A stretch of DNA of 64,000 nucleotides from Paenibacillus andongensis (GTDB lineage Bacteria > Bacillota > Bacilli > Paenibacillales > NBRC-103111): contig NZ_CP104467.1 in the NCBI RefSeq assembly GCF_025369935.1, forward strand, positions 6,455,001 to 6,519,000. Reading direction: 5' to 3'. Made by a program: the position numbers and the translations under genes. The notes below the pieces were generated by a model. That model was not told where the DNA came from. It worked only from the letters and a program-made list of their open reading frames with translations, and made no database searches. Shown here in pieces: positions 34,645 through 42,877 of this stretch (position 1 is its first letter; each line of letters begins with the position of its first letter).

Positions 34645-35166
34645 TTATCTAGCTTCATCTCTTCGTTTGTCTTTACCTCTTAGGCCTGTTAAGCCTAAAA
34701 GACCTAAGAGACCAAGCCAGCCCCAATTCGTACGATTACCGTCTGTTGTTGTAGTCGCATAAGTTCGATAAGATGAAGTATCATAATTCCCAGTGTGTGT
34801 ACCGGGTGTACCCTTAATACTCATTCGATCCATCATATTGTTGCTATATTGATTGATGTGACCAATAACACCAGTACCTGTTCCAGTACCGGAATAGGAA
34901 CCTGTGCCAGTACCGTATCCCGTATAGGGCCCAGTTGTGCCAGTTGTACCAGTTGTACCTGTTGTGCTAGTTGTACCCGTTATACCCGTTGTAGCATCGT
35001 AATTACTTCCTGTATATCCCGATGTTGTCGTAGTTCCTGTCCCCATAGTTCCTGGTGTTGCACTTGGCGTTGTCCCCATTACTGTGTTAGCCATTGCACT
35101 GGTTGCCCCAAAGCTTAATGCTGTTGTCAAAGCTACCGCCAAAGTAATTGTACGAAACTTTTTCAC
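34645..35166 (-). CDS. WGxxGxxG-type exported protein with Thr/Gly repeats
   Basis: A 173-residue protein with a signal peptide (KKFRTITLAVALTTALSFG, probable cut after AMA), a low-complexity region of Gly-Thr repeats (GTTGTTGTTG, GTGTGSYSGTGTGTG), and a C-terminal NWGWLGLLGLLGLTGL helix followed by a basic tail. This end matches the WGxxGxxG C-terminal sorting-like motif seen in Bacillales. It is probably anchored at the membrane with the repeats outside. A GTG at 35166 with GGGGA upstream best fits the signal peptide; an upstream ATG would add 16 residues. Confidence 0.8.
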   Translation of the reverse strand: MKKFRTITLAVALTTALSFGATSAMANTVMGTTPSATPGTMGTGTTTTSGYTGSNYDATTGITGTTSTTGTTGTTGTTGPYTGYGTGTGSYSGTGTGTGVIGHINQYSNNMMDRMSIKGTPGTHTGNYDTSSYRTYATTTTDGNRTNWGWLGLLGLLGLTGLRGKDKRRDEAR

Positions 35167-35316
35167 TTGTTTCAAATCCCCTTTCGGCATGTAATAGTTA
35201 TGCAAAGTTATCATGCTCCGAATAGCTCCCTTTTAACGGGGAACTTCTTGGAAAGGCAGGGGTCGCTTTCATGCTACAATTTCGCTACAATTAGATAGAA
35301 AGAAAGGAGCAACCAT

Positions 35317-36276
35317 ATGTCTACAATTATTCAGGAGTCGCCTCAATTATGGGGAGACAAACGTTTCCATACATGGAATTATGAAATGCGTGAAGCTTTT
35401 GGCGGGAAGGTTTTTAAAGTCATGTTGGATGCAGGCTTTACTTGTCCCAATCGCGATGGCAGTATCGCAACCGGGGGGTGCACATTTTGCAGCGCGCGGG
35501 GGTCAGGTGATTTCGCTGGAAGCCGCCGTGATGATTTGGTTACCCAATTTAATAAGATTCGTGATCTCCAGCATCAGAAATGGCCGGAAGCCAAATATAT
35601 CGGCTACTTTCAGGCCTACACCAATACGTATGCACCCGTCCAGGAGCTGCGGGAATATTATGAAGTTATTTTAAAGCAGCCAGGCGTTGTGGGCTTATCC
35701 ATTGCGACCAGACCGGATTGTCTACCGGATGATGTTATTGAATACTTGGCAGAGTTGAATGAACGTACCTATCTATGGGTCGAAATGGGCCTTCAAACTG
35801 TACACGAATCAACCTCTGAACTCATCAATCGGGCTCATGATACGCAATGCTATCTGGATGCGGTTGCCAAGCTTCGAAAGCATAATATCCGTACCTGTGC
35901 ACACATTATATATGGTTTACCAGGGGAGACCCACGAAATGATGCTGGACACCGGACGAGCCGTCGCTCAAATGGATGTTCAGGGCATTAAAATCCACTTG
36001 CTTCATTTAATGCGTAAAACACCTATGGTGAAACAATACGAAGCTGGCTTGCTTCAGTTTCTGGAAAAAGACGAATATGTGAAGCTTATCGTAGATACAC
36101 TCGAATTTCTGCCACCGGAAATGATTGTCCATCGCCTTACTGGAGACGCTCCCCGTGATCTATTGATTGGTCCGATGTGGAGCCTCAAAAAGTGGGAAGT
36201 ATTGAATGCTTTTGATAGCCTTTTAAAAGAAAGAAATACTTGGCAGGGTAAGCTTTGGAAGGGGAAAGCTGACTAA
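35317..36276 (+). CDS. ytqA: Radical SAM protein, YtqA/MnmL family (TIGR01212)
   Basis: A 319-residue radical SAM enzyme whose cluster motif is GFTCPNRDGSIATGGCTFC (C-X11-C-X2-C), typical of the TIGR01212 family related to Elp3. YIGYFQAYTNTYAP and MGLQTVHEST are other family blocks. In Bacillus subtilis ytqA is adjacent to ytqB and has been linked to modification of U34 in tRNA; here a cytochrome gene lies between the two. The start has AAAGGAG upstream. Substrate is from family knowledge, not visible in sequence. Confidence 0.88.
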   Translation: MSTIIQESPQLWGDKRFHTWNYEMREAFGGKVFKVMLDAGFTCPNRDGSIATGGCTFCSARGSGDFAGSRRDDLVTQFNKIRDLQHQKWPEAKYIGYFQAYTNTYAPVQELREYYEVILKQPGVVGLSIATRPDCLPDDVIEYLAELNERTYLWVEMGLQTVHESTSELINRAHDTQCYLDAVAKLRKHNIRTCAHIIYGLPGETHEMMLDTGRAVAQMDVQGIKIHLLHLMRKTPMVKQYEAGLLQFLEKDEYVKLIVDTLEFLPPEMIVHRLTGDAPRDLLIGPMWSLKKWEVLNAFDSLLKERNTWQGKLWKGKAD

Positions 36277-36339
36277 GGAAAAGTCAAAAGAAAAGATAAC
36301 AAAATAAATAAAAAATATACAACTAAAACCAAAATAGAT

Positions 36340-36391
36340 AATGATCCGTTTCCTTTTATATAGGTAGAATGACTAAAGGAGATGGATCATT
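36340..36391 (+). promoter_or_regulatory. 17-bp hairpin enclosing the SD of the cytochrome c gene
   Basis: The 17 bases 36340-36356 (starting AATGATCC) can pair with all 17 bases of 36375-36391 (AAAGGAG...GGATCATT), with two G-U pairs and an 18-base loop. The right arm contains the SD AAAGGAG and ends exactly at the ATG. If both arms are transcribed, ribosome access would be blocked until the stem opens. A TATATA in the loop could be a -10 element, in which case only half would be transcribed. Confidence 0.6.
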
Positions 36392-36988
36392 ATGATGATG
36401 AAACGGGCGCAAGCAGCTATTGTTGGGATGATGCTAGTTGTTGCTGGATGTGGAGGAGAGCCGGCGTCGGTTGCTGTGACGCCAAGTACTGTGGCGCCGC
36501 CTTCGTCACCGACGGCGGCAGTAAGTGCGCCGCCGGTTGCTGCGGCGACAGCAACACCCGCAGCCGCTACGGTGCAGCCGACGGCAAGCAGCACTCCGCA
36601 GCCGAGCGCAGCGGCGACAGCGAAACCGACTGCTGCAGCGGCTACGCCAGCAGTGAAAGAGACGGCTGCGGCGAAGCCGGCCGTGAAAGAGACGGCTGCG
36701 CCAGCGCCTGCCAGCGCGGCGCCATCCCCATCCGCCAAGCCTGCGGATGGCGGGACCAGCACCGCAGCGCAGGCGCAGGTGCTGTACAAGGACAACTGCA
36801 TGTCCTGCCACGGGGCAGGGCTTGCAGGCGACTTCGGACCGAACCTGACGAAGGTCGGTTCGCGCAAAACCAAGGATGAGATCATAGCGCAAATTCTGGG
36901 AGGTAAAGGCGATATGCCACCTTTCAAAAGCGCATTGAAATCCGAAGAAATCGAAGTGCTGGCTGCATGGCTAGCAGACAAAAAATGA
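36392..36988 (+). CDS. Lipoprotein c-type cytochrome
   Basis: A 198-residue protein: lipoprotein signal with lipobox VAGC (Cys20), a long Ala/Pro/Thr linker (about 25-125) with a repeated AVKETAA unit, then one cytochrome c domain with the haem site CMSCH (136-140) and the probable Met ligand in GDMPPF (Met175). It would be anchored on the outer face of the membrane and carry electrons, like Bacillus cytochrome c-551 proteins. The gene is much more GC-rich than its surroundings because of the linker. It sits between ytqA- and ytqB-like genes. Confidence 0.9.
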   Translation: MMMKRAQAAIVGMMLVVAGCGGEPASVAVTPSTVAPPSSPTAAVSAPPVAAATATPAAATVQPTASSTPQPSAAATAKPTAAAATPAVKETAAAKPAVKETAAPAPASAAPSPSAKPADGGTSTAAQAQVLYKDNCMSCHGAGLAGDFGPNLTKVGSRKTKDEIIAQILGGKGDMPPFKSALKSEEIEVLAAWLADKK

Positions 36989-37019
36989 TCGTATAAGCAG
37001 CATGGAGGGCTTTCATCGC

Positions 37020-37598
37020 ATGGGTTTTGTTTCGGTACTAAGTTTTGCTCATCAATTAATTAATCAGCGGGCTCAGCCGGGCGATACGGTCGTCGATGCG
37101 ACCCTTGGCAACGGCGTGGATGCCTTATTCTTAGCGAAGCTAGTGGGCACCCGCGGCAGCGTGTACGGCTTCGATATCCAGCAGCAAGCGCTGGATCAAA
37201 CAAAGATGCGTCTGGAGAAAGAACTTCCAGACGCATCTTCTTGTGTACACATGAGCCTATGCAGCCATGCGCTCATGGAGGCGGCAGTGCCGCAAGACCG
37301 TCACGGGAAGGTCGCCGCGGTCACGTTCAATCTCGGCTATCTGCCCGGTGCCGATCCGGCAACCATTACGAAGCAGGAATCCACGATTCCTGCTCTCGAA
37401 GCTGCCCTCCGCCTGCTCCGCAAAGGCGGTATCGTGACCATCGTGCTCTACAGCGGACACGATGGAGGCTCGGAAGAAGCTGCGGCCGTCGAAAGCTGGG
37501 CCCAGCGCCTTCCCCTCGCAGCCGTTCAGGTGCTGCGTTACCAATTCATGAATACCAGCCAGCATGCTCCCTATCTCTTAGCTCTAGAAAAAAGATAG
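37020..37598 (+). CDS. mnmM: SAM methyltransferase, MnmM/YtqB family
   Basis: A 192-residue class I methyltransferase with DTVVDATLGNGVDALFLA (SAM motif I), GFDIQQQAL, and FNLGYLPGAD, the signature of the rRNA_methylase/YtqB family. B. subtilis YtqB (MnmM) methylates aminomethyl-uridine at tRNA position 34. The start at 37020 is chosen because GGAGG (37004-37008) lies about 11 bases upstream; an earlier ATG at 37002 overlaps this SD. Confidence 0.88.
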   Translation: MGFVSVLSFAHQLINQRAQPGDTVVDATLGNGVDALFLAKLVGTRGSVYGFDIQQQALDQTKMRLEKELPDASSCVHMSLCSHALMEAAVPQDRHGKVAAVTFNLGYLPGADPATITKQESTIPALEAALRLLRKGGIVTIVLYSGHDGGSEEAAAVESWAQRLPLAAVQVLRYQFMNTSQHAPYLLALEKR

Positions 37599-37682
37599 AC
37601 GCATGATATAATGCTAGAGAGTGCAATAGCATCTCTTTTGTAGGAGAGTAGGAGAAATTAGAGAAGAAAGTAGGGATAGTTT

Positions 37683-38648
37683 GTGAAATCATACCCGCTT
37701 CAATTTCAACCTGAAATGAAAGAACGTGTCTGGGGTGGAAGAGCCCTAGAAAAGTTTGGTTTTCAACTTCCAGAAGGCGCTATTGGCGAAGGCTGGATGA
37801 TTGGCGATCACCCAAATGGAACAACGAAGGTGATTAATGGCGAATTAGCAGGCCTTGGTCTAGACGAAATTCGCGAGAAGTACGGCAAAACATTATTCGG
37901 TACAAAAGGATTTTCCGAGAAAAACGGCCGCTTCCCTCTACTCATCAAGTTATTGGATTGCGAAGACGACCTTTCCGTACAAGTACATCCAAACGATCAT
38001 TACAAGAATTTGGCTGCCGGCGAGCTAGGCAAAACAGAGATGTGGTACATCCTTGATGCTAAGCCCGGCGCCAAAATTATATATGGCATGCAAGAAGGCG
38101 TTACACGTGAAAGCTTAGCTCAAGCAATCGCAGAGAACCGTATTTTGGATTGTTTGCAGGAAGTGCCTGTTGAAGCCGGTGATTCCTTCTACATCCCAGC
38201 AGGAACGGTCCATGCCCTCGGCGCAGGTGTTCTAGTTGCCGAGATTCAGCAAAATTCCGATACGACCTATCGTTTGTACGATTATAATCGTCCGGGACTC
38301 GACGGTAAACCTCGTGATCTTCATATTGAAGATTCACTCAATGTTATCGCGTATGAAGGCTCCGGCTCCACACGAATGAAAACAGATTTAAATGAAGCCG
38401 GTACTTGGTTAACGCTCGCCGAATCGCCTTTCTTCACCGTGGAAAAAGGCCTTGTAGGACCGAAATGGGAGCTAAGCACCTCCCCTGAAAGTTTCGTCAT
38501 CCTTGTTATTGCAGACGGTAACGGAACCCTCCAGTGGGCCGATGGCAGCATCACCACGAAGCCAGGCGACTGCTTCCTGCTTCCTGCCAATCTTGGCAGC
38601 TATGCACTAGAAGGCAGCATGACGGTTATTCGCAGCTACTTGCCATAA
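37683..38648 (+). CDS. manA: Mannose-6-phosphate isomerase, class I
   Basis: Zinc enzyme interconverting mannose 6-phosphate and fructose 6-phosphate. The 321 residues match the short Bacillus ManA/Pmi type. Seen are WGGRALEKFGF, LIKLLDCEDDLSVQVHPND (QxH zinc ligands), GKTEMWYI (Glu ligand) and AGTVHALGAGVLVAEIQQNSDTTYRLYDYNR. The start is GTG with a GGGA SD; an extended -10 (TGATATAAT, 37604-37612) lies upstream. Confidence 0.95.
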   Translation: MKSYPLQFQPEMKERVWGGRALEKFGFQLPEGAIGEGWMIGDHPNGTTKVINGELAGLGLDEIREKYGKTLFGTKGFSEKNGRFPLLIKLLDCEDDLSVQVHPNDHYKNLAAGELGKTEMWYILDAKPGAKIIYGMQEGVTRESLAQAIAENRILDCLQEVPVEAGDSFYIPAGTVHALGAGVLVAEIQQNSDTTYRLYDYNRPGLDGKPRDLHIEDSLNVIAYEGSGSTRMKTDLNEAGTWLTLAESPFFTVEKGLVGPKWELSTSPESFVILVIADGNGTLQWADGSITTKPGDCFLLPANLGSYALEGSMTVIRSYLP

Positions 38649-38664
38649 TTGATGTTCGGCGAAG

Positions 38665-38706
38665 AACGTCCCACTCATCATTTGATGGATAAGGGGCGTT
38701 TTTTTG
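38665..38706 (+). terminator. Intrinsic terminator after manA
   Basis: AACGTCCC (38665-38672) pairs with GGGGCGTT (38693-38700, one G-U) and continues into seven or more T residues. Confidence 0.85.
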
Positions 38707-38728
38707 TTATGCCTAGGATGAATATGTC

Positions 38729-38777
38729 CAAAAAGGCTCTCCACCAATCATCCTCTAAGATGATTGTGGAGAGCCTT
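38729..38777 (-). terminator. Intrinsic terminator after guaB
   Basis: On the minus strand AAGGCTCTCCA (38767-38777) pairs with TGGAGAGCCTT (38733-38743), extended inward by AATCATC/GATGATT, followed by TTTTT. Confidence 0.9.
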
Positions 38778-38792
38778 ATCTATTCCCAGCTA

Positions 38793-40292
38793 TTATTCTT
38801 CGGATAAGCTGCTCTCTTTTAAAATAACGTCGTGCGCTCCGCCTTCAACAAGGCTAGTTGCGGATACGAGCGCAATTCTCGCTTTGTTTTTCAGCTCGTC
38901 CAAGCTTAATGATCCACAGTTGCACATGGTGGACTTTATTTTGCCAAGTGTCTTGTCCAAGTTCTCCTGCAGGCCTCCAGCATATGGAACATACGAGTCG
39001 ACGCCTTCCTCAAACAAGAGCTTATTTTTGCCGCCCGTATCATAACGCTGCCAGTTGCGGGCACGATTGGAGCCTTCTCCCCAGTATTCTTTCACGAAGT
39101 TGTTGCCAACTTTCAGCTTTCTGGTCGGGCTCTCATCGAACCGTGCGAAATATCTACCCAGCATGACGAAATCAGCGCCCATGGCTAAGGCTAATGTAAT
39201 ATGGTAGTCATGTACGATACCACCATCGGAACAGATTGGAATGTAGATACCTGTATCTTTGAAGTATTGGTCTCTGGCTTCAACAACCTCCATGAGGGAA
39301 GAGGCTTGTCCGCGACCAATCCCTTTTTGCTCCCGAGTGATACAGATAGATCCGCCGCCGATGCCGACTTTAATGAAATCCGCTCCTGATTCCACAAGAT
39401 AAAGGAACCCTTCACGGTCTACAACGTTACCTGCACCGATCTTCACATTGAAATTCTCTTTCACATACTGAACCGTTTCCCGCTGCCATTCACTGTAACC
39501 GTCCGAGGAATCGATGACCAGAATGTCTACTCCCGCTTCAACAAGTGCAGGCACTCTCTCTTTGTAGTCCTTCGTATTAATCCCCGCACCAACAATATAG
39601 CTTTTGTTAGCGTCAAGCAGTTCCATCGGATTTTCTTTATGCTCATCATAATCCTTGCGGAAAACGAGAGTGTCGAGCTTCTGATGCTCATCCACAATGG
39701 GTAAACAATTCAGCTTGTGATCCCAGATTAAATTGTTTGCCTCTGACAAAGTAATTCCTGATTTGCCGTAAATCAGTTTATCAAAAGGCGTCATAAATTG
39801 ATGGATTTGGCGATCCAGAGGGTCACGACTTGTCCGGTAATCACGCCCCGTTACGATACCAAGCAATTTTCCGTTCGCTGTACCATCATCTGTAATGGCA
39901 ACCGTAGAATGACCTGTTTCTTCTTTCAGCGCCAATACATCACTAAGTGTGTGCTGGGGAGTTAAATTGGAGCGGCTAACGACAAATCCTGCCTTATATC
40001 CTTTTACTTTACGCACCATAAGTGCTTCTTCTTCAATCGATTGCGAGCCAAAAATAAACGAAATCCCGCCACTCCGCGCCAAAGCAATCGCCATTCCATC
40101 ATCGGATACGGCCTGCATGACAGCAGATGAAAACGGGATATTGAGCGAGATTGCAGGCTCCTCGCCTTTTTTGAATTTAACTAACGGTGTCTTAAGCTTC
40201 ACATTCGCCGGTGTACATTCCTTCGTTGTAAGATTAGGAATCAACAAAAACTCACTAAACGTACGGGATGGTTCTAAGTAATACGTAGCCAC
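38793..40292 (-). CDS. guaB: Inosine-5'-monophosphate dehydrogenase
   Basis: NAD-dependent oxidation of IMP to XMP, the first step towards GMP. The protein of 499 residues has a split TIM barrel with two inserted CBS domains (about 95-215), GSICITREQKGIGRGQAS containing the catalytic loop Cys, and YFARFDESPTRKL. It starts ATYYLEPSRTFSEFLLIPN and belongs to a GuaB subgroup found in Bacillota and clostridia. The GTG at 40292 follows AGGAGG by 10 bases. The frame is open for 34 more codons upstream, but that part is only a translated intergenic repeat. Confidence 0.93.
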   Translation of the reverse strand: MATYYLEPSRTFSEFLLIPNLTTKECTPANVKLKTPLVKFKKGEEPAISLNIPFSSAVMQAVSDDGMAIALARSGGISFIFGSQSIEEEALMVRKVKGYKAGFVVSRSNLTPQHTLSDVLALKEETGHSTVAITDDGTANGKLLGIVTGRDYRTSRDPLDRQIHQFMTPFDKLIYGKSGITLSEANNLIWDHKLNCLPIVDEHQKLDTLVFRKDYDEHKENPMELLDANKSYIVGAGINTKDYKERVPALVEAGVDILVIDSSDGYSEWQRETVQYVKENFNVKIGAGNVVDREGFLYLVESGADFIKVGIGGGSICITREQKGIGRGQASSLMEVVEARDQYFKDTGIYIPICSDGGIVHDYHITLALAMGADFVMLGRYFARFDESPTRKLKVGNNFVKEYWGEGSNRARNWQRYDTGGKNKLLFEEGVDSYVPYAGGLQENLDKTLGKIKSTMCNCGSLSLDELKNKARIALVSATSLVEGGAHDVILKESSLSEE

Positions 40293-40314
40293 TTTACGAT
40301 TTCCTCCTAATATA

Positions 40315-40386
40315 GGGATCTTTGGGCGTAGCTCAAAGTCTCTCCGCTTTGGGATCTTTGAGCGTAGCTCAAAGTCTCTCCGCTTT
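40315..40386 (-). repeat. Two tandem copies of a 36-bp hairpin repeat upstream of guaB
   Basis: Copies at 40315-40350 and 40351-40386 differ at one base. On the minus strand each reads AAAGCGGAGAGACTTTG, a short stem-loop, then CAAAGATCCC. The right copy folds as CTTTGAGC-TAC-GCTCAAAG. A third, diverged copy is at 58173-58212. The element lies between the promoter region and the SD of guaB. Confidence 0.8.
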
Positions 40387-40565
40387 TGATCCATAGGTAA
40401 ATTTTTTCAATCTTATCACTGAACCTTACCTGTGGTCAATGGATTTTTCAGGGAAATCTTTCGATGGGATGTAAAAAGGTTCAAGCAGCTGCTTCTGGCT
40501 TGCCGTTGTCTACTGTTGCAAAAAAGCAAACTCGATTAGCACTTAGTACCTTCACAGGCTAAGTT

Positions 40566-40602
40566 AAAAAGCCCCACTCCCTCATGGCACGGGGAGTGAG
40601 GC
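40566..40602 (-). terminator. Terminator after the B12-binding radical SAM gene
   Basis: On the minus strand GCCTCACTCCCC pairs with GGGAGTGGGGC (one mismatch) and is followed by TTTTT. Confidence 0.85.
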
Positions 40603-40607
40603 TTCGA

Positions 40608-42371
40608 TTATACGGCTGCCACTTGCTGCAGCGGCATGGTGTAGTAGCTGGCCGGCTGCTGCGCGTCCGGCGGGAAGTGCACAACAAGCAGCTCTTTGCT
40701 GCTTTCGTCGATCTCTCCGCTCTGCAGATACGTCTGCAAAGCGAAAGGCAGCACCTCAAGCATCGCGTGCTTGTGGAGATCTTTTTCATTGATGCGGAGG
40801 CTCTGGAAGTCGCCGCTCACGAGCTCAGGCTGCTCAGCCAGCAGCCTGAGGTATGCGTTCTGCTCGGACTTCTCCAAGGTGAAGTCCCACCAGATTTTAC
40901 GCGGCTTATATTTATGGCCCAGGAAATAATCCAGTTTCATCAAGCCGAGGACTACGTGCATGTTCTTCGTCTCACGATACATCAGGAAGTCGCGCAAGCG
41001 GGTAAACAGATCTTCGAGCTGATGCCCAATCTTCTGCCAACCGCGGCCTTCCCAGAAGTCGCCGAACTCTTGAAAGAAATCAAACGCAGAGGAGAATTCT
41101 TTGGCGATTAAATATTTGACCGTATGATCCATGCGGTGAGCGTTCCAATATTTCTCCAGAACATCCTCCACCCGTTTGATGCGAATCAAGTCAGTGAACG
41201 GTAGTATGTCGTTGCCGAGAATCTCATACGGCGCATGGTCCATGTAGACATAGCCGTATTTATGCGCGTCATTGCGCATACCGGTGCCCCGCAGCATTTT
41301 CAGGAATCCGAGCTGAAGCTCTTCTGGTCCTAGTTCAAAGACATCGTTAAACGTCTTGCGGAACGAATTATAATCCTCTTCCGGCAGGCCGGCAATAAGA
41401 TCGAGATGCTGATCGATTTTCAAGCTATTTTTCACCTTAGATACCGTACGGCTCAGCTTGAAGAAGTTCTGCCTGCGCTGCACCAAATCGTTGGTTGTGT
41501 CATTCGTAGATTGAACACCGATCTCAAAGCGGAATGTACCCGGAGGGGCATTCTCCGCCAGATAATCGAGTACTTCTGGACGCATAATGTCCGCAGTAAT
41601 CTCAAACTGGAACACGGTGCCGCGATGATTCGCAATGAGGAATTCAAAGATTTCCATCGCATAATCACGCTTAATATTAAACGTCCGATCCACGAATTTG
41701 ATTAGCTTCGCACCGGAGTCGATTAAGTACAGCAGGTCAGACTTGGTACGTTCCATATCAAAATACCGCACACCGACCTCAATACTCGACAAGCAGAATT
41801 GGCAGGAGAAAGGGCAGCCTCGGCTCGTTTCGAAGTAAACAACACGATTGGCCAGACTCGGCACATCCTCTGCAAAACGGTGCGGAGACGGGATATCGTC
41901 CAGCTTCAGCTTAGGTCTGCCTGGCATCAGTACGACTTCCTCGCCTTTGCGATAAGCCAGTCCGTAAACAAAATGATATTTGCGAGTCGTCGAAATTTCC
42001 GTCAGCAGTTGGTGGAACGTCTCTTCGCCCTCACCCATGACAATGAAATCAACCTCTGGAATGCGATTCATCCAGTACTCAGTATCATAAGAGACTTCGG
42101 GACCTCCAAGCATGATCAGGAGATCTGGCCGAATCTTTTTGATCATTTTAATAATCGTTATCGTTTCTTCAATGTTCCAAATATAACAAGAAAAACCCAG
42201 TACATCCGGGGCCTTTTGGTAAATGTCCGAAACGACGTTCATGACAGGGTCCTTGATCGTATATTCTGTAATTTCAACGTCAAAATCCTTCTCGCAGAAC
42301 GCTTTTAGATAGCGTAAAGCCAAGGAGGTATGAATGAATTTGGCATTAAGTGTGGATACAAGTACTTTCAT
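40608..42371 (-). CDS. B12-binding domain radical SAM protein (DUF4080)
   Basis: A 587-residue protein with an N-terminal cobalamin-binding fold (about 1-135: KVLVSTLNAKFIHTSLALRYL, GGPEVSYDTEYWM), the radical SAM motif SRGCPFSCQFCLSS (C-X3-C-X2-C) near residue 190, a TIM-barrel core, and a C-terminal DUF4080 region. Such enzymes may methylate or rearrange unreactive carbons; no substrate is known for this group. The ATG at 42371 has GAGG ten bases upstream; a TTG two codons earlier is less likely. Confidence 0.88.
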   Translation of the reverse strand: MKVLVSTLNAKFIHTSLALRYLKAFCEKDFDVEITEYTIKDPVMNVVSDIYQKAPDVLGFSCYIWNIEETITIIKMIKKIRPDLLIMLGGPEVSYDTEYWMNRIPEVDFIVMGEGEETFHQLLTEISTTRKYHFVYGLAYRKGEEVVLMPGRPKLKLDDIPSPHRFAEDVPSLANRVVYFETSRGCPFSCQFCLSSIEVGVRYFDMERTKSDLLYLIDSGAKLIKFVDRTFNIKRDYAMEIFEFLIANHRGTVFQFEITADIMRPEVLDYLAENAPPGTFRFEIGVQSTNDTTNDLVQRRQNFFKLSRTVSKVKNSLKIDQHLDLIAGLPEEDYNSFRKTFNDVFELGPEELQLGFLKMLRGTGMRNDAHKYGYVYMDHAPYEILGNDILPFTDLIRIKRVEDVLEKYWNAHRMDHTVKYLIAKEFSSAFDFFQEFGDFWEGRGWQKIGHQLEDLFTRLRDFLMYRETKNMHVVLGLMKLDYFLGHKYKPRKIWWDFTLEKSEQNAYLRLLAEQPELVSGDFQSLRINEKDLHKHAMLEVLPFALQTYLQSGEIDESSKELLVVHFPPDAQQPASYYTMPLQQVAAV

Positions 42372-42463
42372 TATCAAAAAACCTCGTTCTGTTCTCGTTT
42401 ATCGTTCAATCTAATTCTACACGAAAACCGAGGAAATACAAAGGTAAGCCCTCCCAAAGAAGA

Positions 42464-42688
42464 CTAAAGAACCATATCATCATCCAACTGTGGGTTCTCA
42501 TAAGGGAACTGCAAATAGGAGGCTTCCTGAATCGCATTTTTCCACCGTTCGGCATGGGAATACAGCTGATCTTCGACTTCTTGCATTCTTTGTTGCAACT
42601 CACCGGTATTTTCAGCGGGGCCACTTTGCAAAGCCTCTTGCAAGCTGGACCGCTCTTCAAACCATTGCGTTAACTGATATAAAAGCAT
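42464..42688 (-). CDS. Small helical protein of unknown function
   Basis: A 74-residue acidic protein, mostly predicted helix with Gln/Glu-rich heptad-like spacing (SLQEALQSGPAENTGELQQRMQEVEDQLYSHAERW). The ATG has AGGTGGG upstream. It lies upstream of the radical SAM gene on the same strand and divergent from the pseudouridine synthase gene. Family not recognised. Confidence 0.6.
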   Translation of the reverse strand: MLLYQLTQWFEERSSLQEALQSGPAENTGELQQRMQEVEDQLYSHAERWKNAIQEASYLQFPYENPQLDDDMVL

Positions 42689-42877
42689 AGGGAATTCCCA
42701 CCTTTTCTCACATGTAATATTTCAGCATGTAAGTAGAAGTGTTCCCTTTTTGCAAGGTGGGCATACGGATATGTAGGATCTTCCCTCACAGCGTTTCTTT
42801 TGCTTTTGCGAACGTGGTATATTGTAAGGTAAATGATCTGACCGGAAGGTAAGCGATCGCAATAGGAGGTCTTTTTT

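Noticed and set aside
34795..35118. Cys/Thr/Ser-rich frame opposite the Thr-Gly repeat protein
   Set aside because: Translation of the repeat on the wrong strand; no SD, and the sense product has a signal peptide and a known C-terminal motif.
36373..36981. Long open frame antisense to the cytochrome c gene
   Set aside because: It exists because the GC-rich Ala/Pro/Thr linker lacks stops on the other strand. No SD and no recognisable domain; the sense strand has a lipobox and a haem motif.
40293..40394. N-terminal extension of guaB with the repeated sequence RRDFELR
   Set aside because: This part is the translated tandem DNA repeat. The GTG at 40292 has AGGAGG ten bases upstream and begins the family-conserved sequence.
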